Part shown: one piece after another, positions 25,202 through 36,512 of the stretch
Layout: each line of letters opens with the position of its first letter
Numbering within the stretch: the stretch's first letter is position 1
NCBI GenBank assembly: GCA_025602915.1
Contig: JAHLJZ010000055.1
Coordinates: forward strand, 62,001 to 126,000
Direction: 5' to 3'
Source of the DNA: Paraphysoderma sedebokerense
Lineage: Eukaryota; Blastocladiomycota; Physodermatomycetes; Physodermatales; Physodermataceae
DNA length: 64,000 nucleotides
Made by a program: the position numbers and the translations under genes
The notes under the pieces: generated by a model
Told to the model about the DNA's origin: nothing
Database searches by the model: none
What the model saw: the letters and a program-made list of their open reading frames with translations, nothing else

Positions 25202-27585
25202 TTAGCCACCACGAAAGTAATCTTCAATTTTTACACCATTCACATTCACCCGATTCGGAATTTGAAGTAAATCACAAAGATATTGTGTCTGTGGATTTTG
25301 ATGCGGTCGACCTAAAGTAAATTGAAATCCACAACCACAGCGTTTGGAAGAAGCAACGAGATAAAATGTTTCAGTTTTGATCAATCCATGCAAAAATTAG
25401 AGAAAGATCTACTACGTACCAGCCAATTGAGCTGCAATGCCATGTAACCTCATCCCACCGCCTGGAGCAGTCATGACAAAGTTATTAGGTATCTTTAGCA
25501 ACCCCTTCGGAACAAGTTGTTCCTGAATCCATTCTCGAGCTTCTTGTATTCGCCTAGTTTGTTATCGTCCGAAGTGTTTGTTGTCCAGAGTCAATCGATT
25601 TCATAGACAAATATAGCGATAAGAGTTAGTTAAACCGAGGTTACAGTGAGGAATAAATGCAAATCATAAGTTCACCCAAAGTGGATCGAACAAAGATCTT
25701 GTGTAAATTTAGTTTAACTAGTTCTAAATTATCGCGGGGATGACTTTGAGTGATTGTTTGACACTAAAAAGAGCGCATTCCCTTGACGACACACCAAGTT
25801 AAACTAACCACACAAGACACTTGTTTCATCCATTAGGGCACTTGAAACTGTTATCACGGAATTCAAACCAGTATCCTCAAAAACCAAAAGATATTGTCGG
25901 AACAGAAAGAAAGGGCGCTGCGAACCGTTTGATAGAGTTGTCTGCCGGTAACTCCTTCTGCCATCTATCACCAAAACTGGCATATTCCATTGTAGCTTTA
26001 ACAATTGCTAGCCATTCCACGTCATACCCAAAATCTAGATTCCTGGTCTCCACACCACCCCCGCTTGTCTGATTCATATTTTCCGCTTCTTTATTGCCAT
26101 CCAACTTAATGTTTGAGCTGGGTTCAATGTCGATAATCTGCAAAAAATCCCGCTTCGGAAGACATTTATCGAGTGCTAGGAACTTGGTGTACTTCGTGTT
26201 TGGGGGAATTCGCATCGGCATTGGTGGGTTTCGAAGCGGGTATAGCGGTTGTGATGAATTTCGGGAATAAGAATGAGTGGAGGACATGGTAGTGGGAGGC
26301 GGATTGGGAACTGAGGACACTGTTCGTTGCTGCGATTGCTTCGAACCGTCATCATCGGATGACGAATCATCCAGTATAATTTCATCTGGATTTCGTGTTA
26401 CGCTATGCTCACTGTGGCTTTCTTGGGCCCCAGACAGGTTGGAAGGAGTAGAAGCAAAAGTGCTCGCCGGCGGATTGTAACTTTTGTTGACATCGAGTAC
26501 GTCTAACGCTTTCTCATTCGTATTCTGTTCATGCACGTACACTGCTGAAAACTTCACATGCAAATGAGCAGAAAACCAATATCGTGGCTTTAATATCTGC
26601 AACAGCTTTTCATTGACCGGGGAACCGAGTTCGCCTCTTTGTACCTTTTCATATCGATTCGAGTGAGAATGATGAAAATCGAACGCAGATTCAAAAAATT
26701 ATTTCAACAAACCTCTCCCGCGAAGAATGATTTAGCAGTAATCAAACCTTCAACATCCCCATGAAAGGCAATTTTAGTGGGCCAATCGTGGGAAATGAAT
26801 ATGTCAAGATCTTCCGTTATCTAGTCACAATCTTTAGAACTTCCTTGTCTGTCCTTAATAATAGCAAGCAAGAGTGCTATACCTTGGACAGCTGCCAGGT
26901 CTCGAATTTTCGAACATGGTAGACTGACCGAATGTCACTAGAGTTGTAAGGAGGAAGCTCCCATCTTCCTGTTAACAATAAAAGCAGGCATTCAGAGAGA
27001 AAATCCATATTAAAGCGGACAAAGCATCGACATAACCTTTATGGTAATCTTGGAGTTTAAAGATCCCAGTTAAACCTCCTATTCGTAACCCTCCAAATCT
27101 AACAATGCCAGCGTAACCTAAGAAGTAGATATTTGGTGCAACCCATCCACCATGATACCTTTTGTTAAGTTTTTAGCAACCCTTCTTGATTTGTATAACG
27201 ACTGCCGACAACCACAAGGGCGACGGACAAAAGGAGAACATACAATTCCCATAAGTAACTTGAGGCCTCATGATTTCCTCCAATAAATATTGTCGGATAT
27301 GGAGCTACCACTTCTCCTGTGTAATATTTATGGAAAGTGCCGAGTATTTTATACTTTTGCGGTACTGCCATTGCATCTAGATCCGGATAATTTCGTATCG
27401 CCTACCACTTCATTGTTAGATTCTTTGAGAAAGATGCAAAATATGTCAAGTAATAAAGTAACCTGAAAGTCACCACATATTATCAATAAATCTATAACTA
27501 TATTATGTTGATTTTCAATGTTCTTGAGGGAAGCGTAGATGTTGTCCAACTCACCGTGACAACAACCTTCGACTGCGATCTGCAC
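25202..27585 (-). CDS. DBR1: RNA lariat debranching enzyme DBR1
   Basis: Metallophosphoesterase that cuts the 2'-5' bond of excised intron lariats in the nucleus. The N-terminus [17 protein letters not shown] carries the first metal site and LLIICGDFQ the second. Next come [17 protein letters not shown], the GGNHEAS motif and [22 protein letters not shown]-like [44 protein letters not shown] and [10 protein letters not shown] complete the catalytic domain, all in family order. A Ser/Pro/acidic linker (about 26100-26520) separates the core from the conserved C-terminal domain ([31 protein letters not shown]). The last exon ends [19 protein letters not shown]. At least seven exons. The abundance of introns in this genome fits a need for the enzyme. 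Confidence 0.95.
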
Positions 27586-28400
27586 GGTACAACAAAACCA
27601 AGTCAGACATATAAATTAGATCCAATTGAAATTAAAGCAAGATTGAATACCCTCATATTAGGGTTCCTTAACAGTATATATGGCAATATCCGAAGAACGC
27701 GGATGGCAGTAAACAAAAATTGTCAGTTGCTTGACTGCTGAGTTTAGGGCTTTAATTACGTGACTACCAGTTATGTTGCAAAAACCTATTGGTATGGGAA
27801 ATTTTCATGATTCGCAATTCGATATTCTTGCATGCTATAGAGAAGCTTCTATTGTAGCTTCAGTATGATGAGCTCTCAAAAGGAAGCGACATGTCAGGAA
27901 CGGGTAAGAATAAGAATACGAGCTAACAAAGTATTGATTTTCATGCATCTTAGAAACTGGTTAAAGTACCATGATAAGTCTTTTTCTTTTTCTTCTCTTC
28001 TCTTTCTTTGTTTCTAGCACGCTGTTGTTCATTCTATTACCAAAAAGCTTGACAGCTTCGACCCACCAGTGACTTTTAAACATGACCTTCCCTGAGGGAT
28101 GGAGAAAAAGAAGTAAAACAAAATAACAATATTTACGACCGTCACTAAATTCCTGTCCCGTATGCTCAAGTTTGAATAAAGATTTAGACTTGGCATGTAC
28201 AGATCCACATCAATGAAACGGTAGAAACATATAAGACTTTACTACAATTGAAGAATAAAAACCGGCGGGCAATAACCTTTTGCAGACTTTTGTCATCCCG
28301 AGCCACATCTGATTTCAAAAAATATAGTACTTTTTGCGGGAACACAGCATACTTACAATTCAATAACAAAACATTCCACTCGAGTCAATCCAATCCACTT
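27586..28400. other. Intergenic region, DBR1 promoter side
   Basis: Holds the upstream region of DBR1 and the 3' side of the nuclear regulator-like gene. A short minus-strand frame at 27961-28083 (MFKSHWWVEAVKLFGNR then Lys/Arg-rich) follows a good acceptor-like CCCTCAG, so a very small spliced gene is possible, but I could not build a convincing 5' exon. Confidence 0.35.
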
Positions 28401-31001
28401 TCAGTTAGATAATTCGGTGGCGGCGACGTTTGTTGAGGGAGAGGGCACAACGCCGGTGTCTTTAGCACTCGCATGTGGGAACCCAGAGTTCAAATTCATC
28501 ATTGAATTAGCCAACGAATTTGAGTTCGACGTTGCGACGCTCGAATTCACATTCGAATCGGCCATGTACGGATTCAAAGTCGCACCTTCGCCTATGGATT
28601 TCATTGAGCGCATTGTGTTGATTGCTTCTGTATTCGCCATTTCCATATTATTCAGCAGAGAAGGTAGCCCCATTCCGATATTCATATGAACCGGTAATGA
28701 CACGGGCATCGACATGGATGTTTGAAAATTCATGTTGGGGTTAAGGAGATTTAGGTTTGGTAGGTGAGCCATATTGAGGTTTCGGAATAGATCTTCCGCT
28801 TCAGCTGATTGCTTGCCCACGGGATCTGATGACGGTTGATTCGAGTTGCTCGAAGGCGACTGAGTCGTCAGGTTAGATGTTGAGGGTGGAACGACCTCCA
28901 TGGATGCGACAACAGGAACAGCCGAAGAAATGGCGTCGGCTGTCGCAGTCGAGGGATCGAGTTCGTCTGAAGCATTGTTGTTCAATGAATCGCTTGCATC
29001 TTCCTCCATCTTCATATTATCGGGCAGAGTTATTCCAAGCTGCTTTTGAATATCCGACACCCATTTCTTCACTTCTTCGAATCCTTCCAACCGTTTCTTC
29101 ATTCCTTCCATTTGATTCTCCACTTGGTAATAAAACATGCCAACGGAATTCACAAGCTGATGGTGGGCTTTAGAAAGCAGATTGAATCGGTTTTCAAGGT
29201 CACGCACGTAATCATTTGTGTACTGTGAACCGTTGTCATCGATCGAGTTGACTGTCGACGATTTACCGTTACCATTGTCAAGTCGAGGTCGCTTGTGACG
29301 CTGATTGTTCTCCAAGGCTGTATGGACGGAATATCTTAGAAAGTAATTTTGACCGTCATGCCATGTATCAAATACATACCAGAAGGCGAAGATTGCATGC
29401 GTTTATTTTCGTTTACCATGGCATCCCCATCCATGGGCAACAGCCGATTGGCATCCGCATTCATACTGAGGACGTTAAATGCAGCCAGTTCTTCATCACT
29501 GGGCAAGGCTGAAATTTCCAGAATTCGATGAATTTCCCTTTTGAAATCGATACAATACTTTTTCGAATAAAACTCCAGGTCTTCGACATTCTCCATCGAC
29601 AAAAATTTGGCAATCCACGGTCGTTTTCTCTCCAGCACTTGATCTCGGGTTTCCAAAGCGGTTTTAAATACAAGAAGTTTCTCCATTATATTCAAATGAG
29701 ACCAAGCAATGTAATAGGGTTCACACCCCTTCTTGGCTACTTTAATTTCTAGGGTATAGGGCGTATAGATAGGAGTTGCGTGACTTGTAGATTCTAGGTC
29801 TGCAGTTGAAGAATTGCGCCGAGAATTCCGTCGTTCTAAAGGAACATCAACAAAAGCGTCAGCCCGTCCGTCGAGCCTGTCGTGCATATATAGAATGTAG
29901 ATACCTTTAAACTAAGCACACAAAAGTGATTGAGAGAGCAAAACAAAAATATTTGAATAATAAATGGAGCGATAAAATTAGTAAACGGCCACAGCGTTTA
30001 TCACACATCAGTGAACTTACGTTGCTGTTACTAGCCTTTGGCCTAGATGTGGACAGTCGAGCTCTTATTCTAGATGATTTCTTTGACATCGTGTTCTGTA
30101 AATTTACGGATAACATAGGCAGTCAGTTAGGTTATTTGAGTCAATAGCGCATCGACTAATATTGCAACATCCGAACACAATACCTCTTCCACCTCACTCC
30201 CATCGTCGTCTCTCTCTGCTTCATCACCAGACACATCAACGTTCTGATATTCAGTTCCAGATAATGCACCAACATCAACATCATTATTAGACACACCAGA
30301 TGCGGAATCGTCTAATTGAGGTATTAAGTCGTCCTGAAAAAAAAAAGAGCAGATCAGATCAGACTTTAGAATACAAAGAAGACTTGGATAATGAAGACAA
30401 AAGATCATTGTATGCATTGCCATCCTGCAAGAATAACGTAGAAAGAGAAAAAAAATCGATCAGAGCCCCAGTCCCCCGAGTGATTTGCAAGCCGCTCAGG
30501 ACTTGACGACCGTTTGTGTCCCGCCTCCAACGAATCACTGGCTGAGTACTGATCCAAGATATATGCAGTATACAATATCGAGCCATTCATATACTCAAAA
30601 AAAATGAAAAAATATCCCGTGGAGCGGAAATACAAAAGATAGAGAACATGATCAAAAATTTTGCATACCCTGAGAACTGGCTTGAATTTCATAGCTAATT
30701 TGTATTCGTCCAACAGGCTCACCAGGATCTCTTCATCTACAAACAATTTCATTGATGCTTGGCTCTTTGTGAAGCGGCGGTATCGAGATAGGTCATCTTC
30801 CTCCAGCATCAGTCGATCATATTGCCTCCGATTGAGCTTTTTTCTCACCCGATTGTAAACGCTCTCTTCGCTGACAGCAGCACAGACGGAGATGAGGGGG
30901 TAATAGAGTTTCTGGTCCTGCTCGATTGCATATATGAGGGTATCATTGACTTGAACGGGCCGAACGCCGAAATCTGGTGCGGCGGTGTGAACAACGGCCA
31001 T
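28401..31001 (-). CDS. Putative nuclear/transcription regulator, unrecognised family
   Basis: The model joins several exons from ATG at 30999-31001 to the stop at 28401-28403. The N-terminal domain (about residues 10-110) is folded and conserved-looking: DTLIYAIEQDQKLYYPLISV, VSEESVYNRVRKKLNRRQYD, then KLFVDEEILVSLLDEYKLA. An acidic/Ser segment follows (DVSGDEAERDDDGSEVEEV). A second domain at 29400-29780 reads YTLEIKVAKKGCEPYYIAWS and FYSKKYCIDFKREIHRILEI. The last exon starts with basic RHKRPRLDNG, has a coiled coil (RDLENRFNLLSKAHHQLVNS; QMEGMKKRLEGFEEVKKWV) and ends in a long Asn/Ser/Met-rich stretch like an activation domain. The layout suggests a transcription regulator. Two adjacent genes instead of one cannot be excluded. 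Confidence 0.55.
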
Positions 31002-32140
31002 TGTGAAGATGGGGAAAGCAGTGGGTCGGGCAGCGGGACGAGGGCAGGGACAGATGCGGTTCCGAGGGAGGATATATCAACGCCGAACGAGGGAGGATGG
31101 GCGGGCACTCGCGGAGTATGTATATCAGCAGCAGAAAAAGCGTCTGCGAATGATGCGGAGAGGGAACGATGGGAATTCCCTCTCTCGCCCGAGGAACGCT
31201 CGTCGGCTGCGGTCAACACTCGCTCGGCCCGGCGCTGATTTATTGCTTTTATTATTTTTATTGCGTTATTTATGTATAGAATACAGATTCAATTAGCACT
31301 TGATCACTGCATTCAACAGGAATACTGCATCTTGCTGTATGCACCGTTGGTTGCCAGACGAGTAGGTATAAATGCGTCTCATCAACAGCACTGGTTCTCA
31401 ATGGGGCCATCATGGACACTTTAAATTGTGATCATGCTCAAGAGGTTTCCTCTACAATTGCCAGAAAGAGTGCAAATGTATGAAACCAACGAGAGCAATC
31501 ATGCTCGTTCGGAGCAAAGAACGGCCCGATGAATACACTGTAAGGACCTCGGCAAATTAACTTTTTCGTAAGAAGGTGTTGATTATCTTTAACGTTCCAG
31601 AAGTGGTGTGAGCGAAATCGCACAATTGCGCAATTAAAAGTTTAAAAGCTGCTTAATGTGTTGAAGAAGCTTCTGCGCAAGCTGCTGTCTGATGTCTCTG
31701 ACTCGACTCATCGCTTTTCCATGAATGATGAATGATGTCGGGGTTTCCCTTTCCGAGATGGTTCTGCTCACAACTGTGCATCAACATAGACAACAATAAT
31801 GGGTAATGATTCTGTATTCCATTTTGATCGAATCGACCATCTCGGAATATGATAACCCCACATTCGCAACGTGCAGCTTATTCAGGTCTTTCGTGATGTC
31901 CGCTGCGAGCCTGGCACTATCGTGAGTGGTTAGCTGTATCATGCTTATTTTGGATTCCGCTGTAGTGCAACTATATATAGAACGTCTCTGAGCCTTATGC
32001 TATCCTTACTTCACTGTCACATCTTTGTAACTGAGTTGTCGAAAGCAACTTTTCGAACAGTAAGGTTGAAGATATCTGACGACAGTCACGATGCTAAGTG
32101 GTCCGACAATAGGAACGACGCCTGCTAATCATCCATCGTT
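31002..32140. other. Divergent intergenic region
   Basis: Separates the minus-strand regulator-like gene from the first membrane-array gene on the plus strand. It has TATA-like TATAAATG at 31367-31374 and TATATATAG at 31972-31980. Overlapping open frames at 30822-31296 are the GC-rich antisense and 5' flank of the regulator gene and do not look like protein. Confidence 0.45.
31972..31980 (+). promoter_or_regulatory. TATA box, membrane-array gene 1
   Basis: TATATATAG stands 161 bases before the ATG at 32141. The spacing is long for a TATA box but allows a 5' leader of about 130 bases. Confidence 0.4.
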
Positions 32141-32992
32141 ATGAACGTTGATTGGAACCGAAAATCATCACATATGTGTAGGCTCTACACAACCATTCTG
32201 CTAGCTATATTACTTTTAGAATCCCTGCCGATATTGTTAGTGTCTGCTCAAAGTTCCTCGTCGAATCATGTAGCCAGTATATCTTCGGCGCTCACATCCT
32301 CAGCAACTCCAACCTTCGTCACAGTATTAATAGAGACAACAGTATCAGCGCACGAAATATTTCCCACTATAATGCCAAACTTCTTCACGCTCCTTCCGAC
32401 GACACCGAAAATCGAAAGCAACAACCCTGGAATAAATGCGGGGAGTGTAATTCAAAATGACAATAATAACGCTGGATACCATGACATTTATGTGCCTTTA
32501 GGAGTTTGCGGCGGTATTATAGCATTATTCATCCTTGGAATTTTGGGATCAAAATATTACCACGGTCGCAAGAGAAAACAATGGAAACAACAACTCAAAT
32601 TGGCTGACAACGGCAAAAATAGGCAACAGAGGTTGACGATTTTAGGTTCTAGATCTACACTGAAATTACAACTAAACGATCAACCAAACGACTGCAATAT
32701 AGAAAAAGTATCGAAGGCAAACCATTTAGAAATTATGCAGCCAGAATTGACAGTTCCGCTATCATCTCCTGGTTCCAGCAGTGCCAGTACGGTCATTGAT
32801 CTTTCGAGGACACCTCCAGATATTGAAAATGATACGCCGATACACGAAAAGGCGGATTCCATAGAAGTCTTGATATCAGATATCCACGGTCGCCACTCAT
32901 CTGACTCAATATTAGTATTAGATTTTAGTAAAGATATTGCAGACATGAGGATAGATTTCAATACTAGAGATGTTGATTCTGTTTATGTATAG
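32141..32992 (+). CDS. Array membrane protein 1 (single-pass, lineage-specific family)
   Basis: Intronless, 283 residues. A signal peptide is predicted at about residues 12-36 (YTTILLAILLLESLPILLV, then SAQ). The short Ser/Thr-rich exterior contains the family motif ETTVSAHEIFPTIMPNFF at about residues 63-80. One membrane helix (IYVPLGVCGGIIALFILGIL, residues about 121-142) is followed at once by a basic stop-transfer HGRKRKQWKQQ. The 140-residue cytoplasmic tail is polar, with an acidic end (LISDIHGRHSSDSILVLDFS) and the C-terminus VDSVYV, which could be a PDZ-type ligand. The architecture recalls fungal wall-stress sensors (Mid2/Wsc), but no WSC cysteines are present. First of four tandem relatives on the same strand. 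Confidence 0.75.
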   Translation: MNVDWNRKSSHMCRLYTTILLAILLLESLPILLVSAQSSSSNHVASISSALTSSATPTFVTVLIETTVSAHEIFPTIMPNFFTLLPTTPKIESNNPGINAGSVIQNDNNNAGYHDIYVPLGVCGGIIALFILGILGSKYYHGRKRKQWKQQLKLADNGKNRQQRLTILGSRSTLKLQLNDQPNDCNIEKVSKANHLEIMQPELTVPLSSPGSSSASTVIDLSRTPPDIENDTPIHEKADSIEVLISDIHGRHSSDSILVLDFSKDIADMRIDFNTRDVDSVYV

Positions 32993-33549
32993 TAGGAGAA
33001 CCAATGAAGACAATTTGTATATTTAGAATGTAAATATGAATCTGTAAACTACATGATGTCTGATAGAAGTTAAATATAGTATGAAAGGAGAATGATATTT
33101 CAGCATGAATTAGTTATAGTGGGGTGCATACTCGGCCAATTATCGTTTCTAAAAATGGAAAACTCGCCACATGCTGACTATTCACAGCTAACCTCGCGAA
33201 TACTCATTATGTAAGATTCCCGATACCAATTGTTGATTAATCAGAGCGAATATAAGCACTACTAACTTTCACACATTCTTTGAATTGAAATAAGCGACAA
33301 AGATGCGAAAGTACTAATTTCCAGAAGAATCGCTTTGGTTGGCTTGTGATTATCCGGAGAATACAATTCCGTGCTCCTTTGGTACCACGCGCAATTACTG
33401 CGATGTCGCTGCCATTTTTTAACCTTTGATTTAGTTCGGACAAACTTACATGAAAAAGAAACTTCTTGCAGTTTTCATTTAGAAGATACTTTATAAATTA
33501 ATTAGAATTTTCTCATTTCAAACGCTAATTGTAAGCTACGCAGGTCGTC
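32993..33549. promoter_or_regulatory. Spacer with promoter of array gene 2
   Basis: No gene. TATAAAT at 33492-33498 stands 52 bases before the ATG at 33550 and is the likely core promoter element. The remainder is AT-rich spacer. Confidence 0.4.
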
Positions 33550-34575
33550 ATGCAAATTCCGCTCAAGTTCCGCTCAAGTTCCGCTCAAGTTCAGCGTCGA
33601 CATATACTTTCAACCTTCATTCAGACATTCATCTTTCTGACGCTGCTTCACTCGATAGTCATCAAAGTTGAGGCACAAGTCGCAGATAGTTCAAAGGCAC
33701 CTTCCCTTACAGTACCTCAGAACCCTGCATTCCCATTCAATCCCGCCGCACCTTCTTTACCACCCAAGACATCCAGTTCATCCAGCATAATAAATTTAGT
33801 GCATACGACGGTACAAATAGAAGCGTTGCTCCCCACGGCTGTTACAGATTTGCTAGGGAAAACTCAAAAAAACAGTAATTCAGGGATTAGCTCTGGACCA
33901 GCGGGTTCTCTGACTTCAGATTTCAACCCGGTCGCCGATAAAATCAATGAAGAGACCGCAACTAAAAAAGGCGGGCTGCTAAATTCGGATATTGTCATAC
34001 CTATAGCTGTCATAGCTGGTATTATTGTACTCGCTACAGTTGGATTTATGTTGGTTCGAACAGCTAAAAGACCTCGAGGAGACATATCGAAGAAAACACT
34101 TAATGAAGGAAACCAATACAATGCGCATCCAAGCGATATCGAGAAAGGCGGCAAGAAAACCGATGCGAAAACCATAAAGTCAGATAAAAAACGTTTGACA
34201 ATGTACCCATCAAAGCATAGCAAGAACAGAAAGTTATCCATGATTTCGATCGAAACAATTAGAGAATCATTAAACGACAAAAATGAAACTAGTGTTACCC
34301 CAGATTTGGAAGATGTAGAATTAGCGGATTCAGTTCGAAGTTCGAAATGGAATTTCTTGCACAACATGGCAGTATCAGAACTTGTTGATATTGACGGCGA
34401 AATTAGACATTCATTTCGGTTCAAACGATTGGAACATATTGAAAGTCCAAGGCAATCCATGGCTAGTGTGAAACATGTGGATTCGGGGAGAATTAGTCGT
34501 AGGAGTCAATTGATGTCAATGTACTATAATCGGGAGTCTGTGGTACAACATGCTGTACCAAGACACTCTGAATGA
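33550..34575 (+). CDS. Array membrane protein 2
   Basis: Intronless, 341 residues, the longest family member. Signal peptide at about residues 17-42 (HILSTFIQTFIFLTLLHSI, ending VEAQ). The exterior is Pro/Ser-rich and holds the family motif HTTVQIEALLPTAVTDLLGK at about residues 82-101. The membrane helix is IVIPIAVIAGIIVLATVGFM, residues about 148-168, followed by RTAKRPRGD. The 165-residue tail has the juxtamembrane motif DIEKGG shared with array protein 3, a Lys-rich patch (KKTDAKTIKSDKKRLTMYPS) and several Ser-Arg-type sites near the end (SVKHVDSGRISRRSQLMS) that look like kinase targets. The first codons include three exact copies of an 11-base unit (33559-33591). Confidence 0.75.
   Translation: MQIPLKFRSSSAQVQRRHILSTFIQTFIFLTLLHSIVIKVEAQVADSSKAPSLTVPQNPAFPFNPAAPSLPPKTSSSSSIINLVHTTVQIEALLPTAVTDLLGKTQKNSNSGISSGPAGSLTSDFNPVADKINEETATKKGGLLNSDIVIPIAVIAGIIVLATVGFMLVRTAKRPRGDISKKTLNEGNQYNAHPSDIEKGGKKTDAKTIKSDKKRLTMYPSKHSKNRKLSMISIETIRESLNDKNETSVTPDLEDVELADSVRSSKWNFLHNMAVSELVDIDGEIRHSFRFKRLEHIESPRQSMASVKHVDSGRISRRSQLMSMYYNRESVVQHAVPRHSE
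33559..33591 (+). repeat. Three tandem copies of an 11-base unit in a coding start
   Basis: CCGCTCAAGTT is repeated three times without a mismatch, directly after the first three codons of array gene 2. Three copies keep the frame (33 bases); gain or loss of one would shift it. Confidence 0.9.
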
Positions 34576-35370
34576 TAATGTGTAAAGCCGATTACAGAAA
34601 CTTGTAATACTGTAAAAACAAAAGTTTGTGACTTTCTCATAATTATCTGCGAAATGCGAGTCCCATCTCTTTGCAATCGCTCGATTTCAACAATTATTCA
34701 AAATGATTAGCAATGGCATGCTGTCAGTATTTGAGAATATAAAATATGTTCAAAGTAAAGCTTCATTAAGTTTAGTTTAGGTTCTTCGTGGAAGCAGTGA
34801 ATTACTGGCACATGACAAAGGACGGCAATACCACAATAGCATATACAAATGGCAGGTGCTTTTATGAATCCAAAGAAATCTGAGTTAAGATATCAAGAGG
34901 ATAGTTAATTCTTGCAGAGCAGGTGTCTATACTCTTGAGAAACAAAAAAGGTTGAGTTTTGTTCTAAAAATAGAAGATGTCAAACAATTATTCATCGAAG
35001 CCTTCGATTTACGTTTAATCTTTACAACAATAATCATAATCACAATGGACTAATCAAAATTGGCTAATTGAATTTCATTTAAACAATAATAATGCGTGTC
35101 TGTTTTTAGCAACCGATAACCATGCAAAAATTGGCCTCATAGATTAATTGACTGAAGAATCGTCATGAATGGCTCGCTGCTCTGCCATGTTATGCTCGTG
35201 CAATATAGCTCGACACGCGCAGGAAAAAGTTAAGTTCCAAGGGAAGCTTCTTTTTTTATCTGTACTTATATAAAGTGTAATGCCTGAACTTAAACTACTA
35301 AGAAATTAGAAATCTCTCTATATACTTGTCCAAAGCCGATTCAAATAATCCCATCCACCCACAAAACATC
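34576..35370. other. Spacer between array genes 2 and 3
   Basis: No coding frame. It contains AT-rich spacer and, near its right end, the TATA element of array gene 3. Confidence 0.4.
35267..35274 (+). promoter_or_regulatory. TATA box, array gene 3
   Basis: TATATAAA is a near-perfect TATA box 97 bases before the ATG at 35371, giving a leader of about 65-70 bases. Confidence 0.55.
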
Positions 35371-35934
35371 ATGCAGAATTGTCTCAAATCATCCATCAAA
35401 AATATCTCACAACAGGGAATATTCTCCTTTCTGATCAAAGTTGTCATGTTCTTTACGCTCTTGAACATTACTAGCGTTAAGGCTCAAAATTTAAATACTC
35501 CAACAAGTTCGACTCTATCATCTGCAATTCAGACTTTAACGCCCACTCCCTCCACCATCGCATCGAATGCTAGGAGGTTTAACTCAATGACTATGGTAAT
35601 TCAAGCAACCATACCGATAGAAAGAATCTTACCAACAATTGTGACGGATATGTTGGAAAAATCGAGAGCCATGGACACGTCAGGGGGTGACTCTGGATCA
35701 GAAAGTTCATCTGATGGGCCTATCTCCGAATTATTCAAGGGGCAAGGAGCAACTACAAATGATGGATCAGATGTTATTATTCCTCTTGCTGCTACTGGCG
35801 GTGTCATAGTTTTCGTCGCAGTGGTGGGGCTAGTCATCTCCCAAGTATCCAAGAGGAGGATAGCTAATATTTCAGCTGCATCGGATAAAAAGCCGAAATC
35901 CGTAAAGGCAGGGGATATCGAGCAGGGTGTCTAG
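35371..35934 (+). CDS. Array membrane protein 3 (short tail)
   Basis: Intronless, 187 residues from the ATG at 35371; an in-frame TTG upstream is not needed. Signal peptide at about residues 14-37 (FSFLIKVVMFFTLLNITSV, ending KAQ). The Thr/Ser-rich exterior carries the family motif ATIPIERILPTIVTDMLEKS at about residues 77-96 and a Gly/Ser/acidic spacer. The membrane helix IIPLAATGGVIVFVAVVGLV (about residues 134-154) is followed by a basic SKRR. The cytoplasmic part is only about 25 residues and stops two residues after the DIEQG motif that continues into a long tail in protein 2. It may act as a short-tailed partner or decoy of the longer family members. Confidence 0.75.
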   Translation: MQNCLKSSIKNISQQGIFSFLIKVVMFFTLLNITSVKAQNLNTPTSSTLSSAIQTLTPTPSTIASNARRFNSMTMVIQATIPIERILPTIVTDMLEKSRAMDTSGGDSGSESSSDGPISELFKGQGATTNDGSDVIIPLAATGGVIVFVAVVGLVISQVSKRRIANISAASDKKPKSVKAGDIEQGV

Positions 35935-36512
35935 TTATTTGTAGTGGTACGGCAAATAATACATGTAGACATACGATACTAGTCGACGCAACATATTCGC
36001 CACATTAGAATTAAACCATATTTGTGCGATTGCCTGTACAATAGATACTTATATACAAGAAAGCTTCCATAATATTCATACTGCAACAAATTGACATGTG
36101 GGGTTCGAGTTTTATGTACATTTTTATACTATTCATGATCTATCATTACTCGCACACGATTTGTAGTGAACATTGGGAGGCCACACGACCTTATGTGTAT
36201 TCAAATAAAGTAAGTGGTAGTAAATCAACATGTCGGACCATCTTTCATCCCATTTCATCCCAAGAAAGTTCAATAAATAAGCTAACAATCACCACAATTA
36301 TAATTTGCCGAAGAATGGCCATGAAATGGCTTGGCATTATCGCAGTTTCCAGGTGATGAGCTAGCCTGTTTACCACACGCAGCAAGTACTATGCTCCACA
36401 TTTGGAAAAACTTATTTCCTTTCATTTAAATTAACCATATTCCCACCGTTCAGAATCAACACAGCACTAGATACTACATAGAATATATAGAATATCTTCT
36501 ACTCATCGACAT
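35935..36512. other. Spacer between array genes 3 and 4
   Basis: No supported gene; an 86-codon frame at 36096-36356 has no relative and no family motif. TATATAG at 36484-36490 lies only 23 bases before the ATG of gene 4, so its role as a core promoter is doubtful unless the leader is extremely short or translation starts further in. Confidence 0.35.

Noticed and set aside
27961-28083. Small basic protein next to an acceptor-like site
   Set aside because: No convincing first exon could be assembled. Mentioned only in the interval entry.
30822-31296. Plus-strand frames rich in Gly/Arg/Glu
   Set aside because: They overlap the first exon of the minus-strand regulator-like gene and its flank, with no domain, and the minus-strand reading is far more protein-like.
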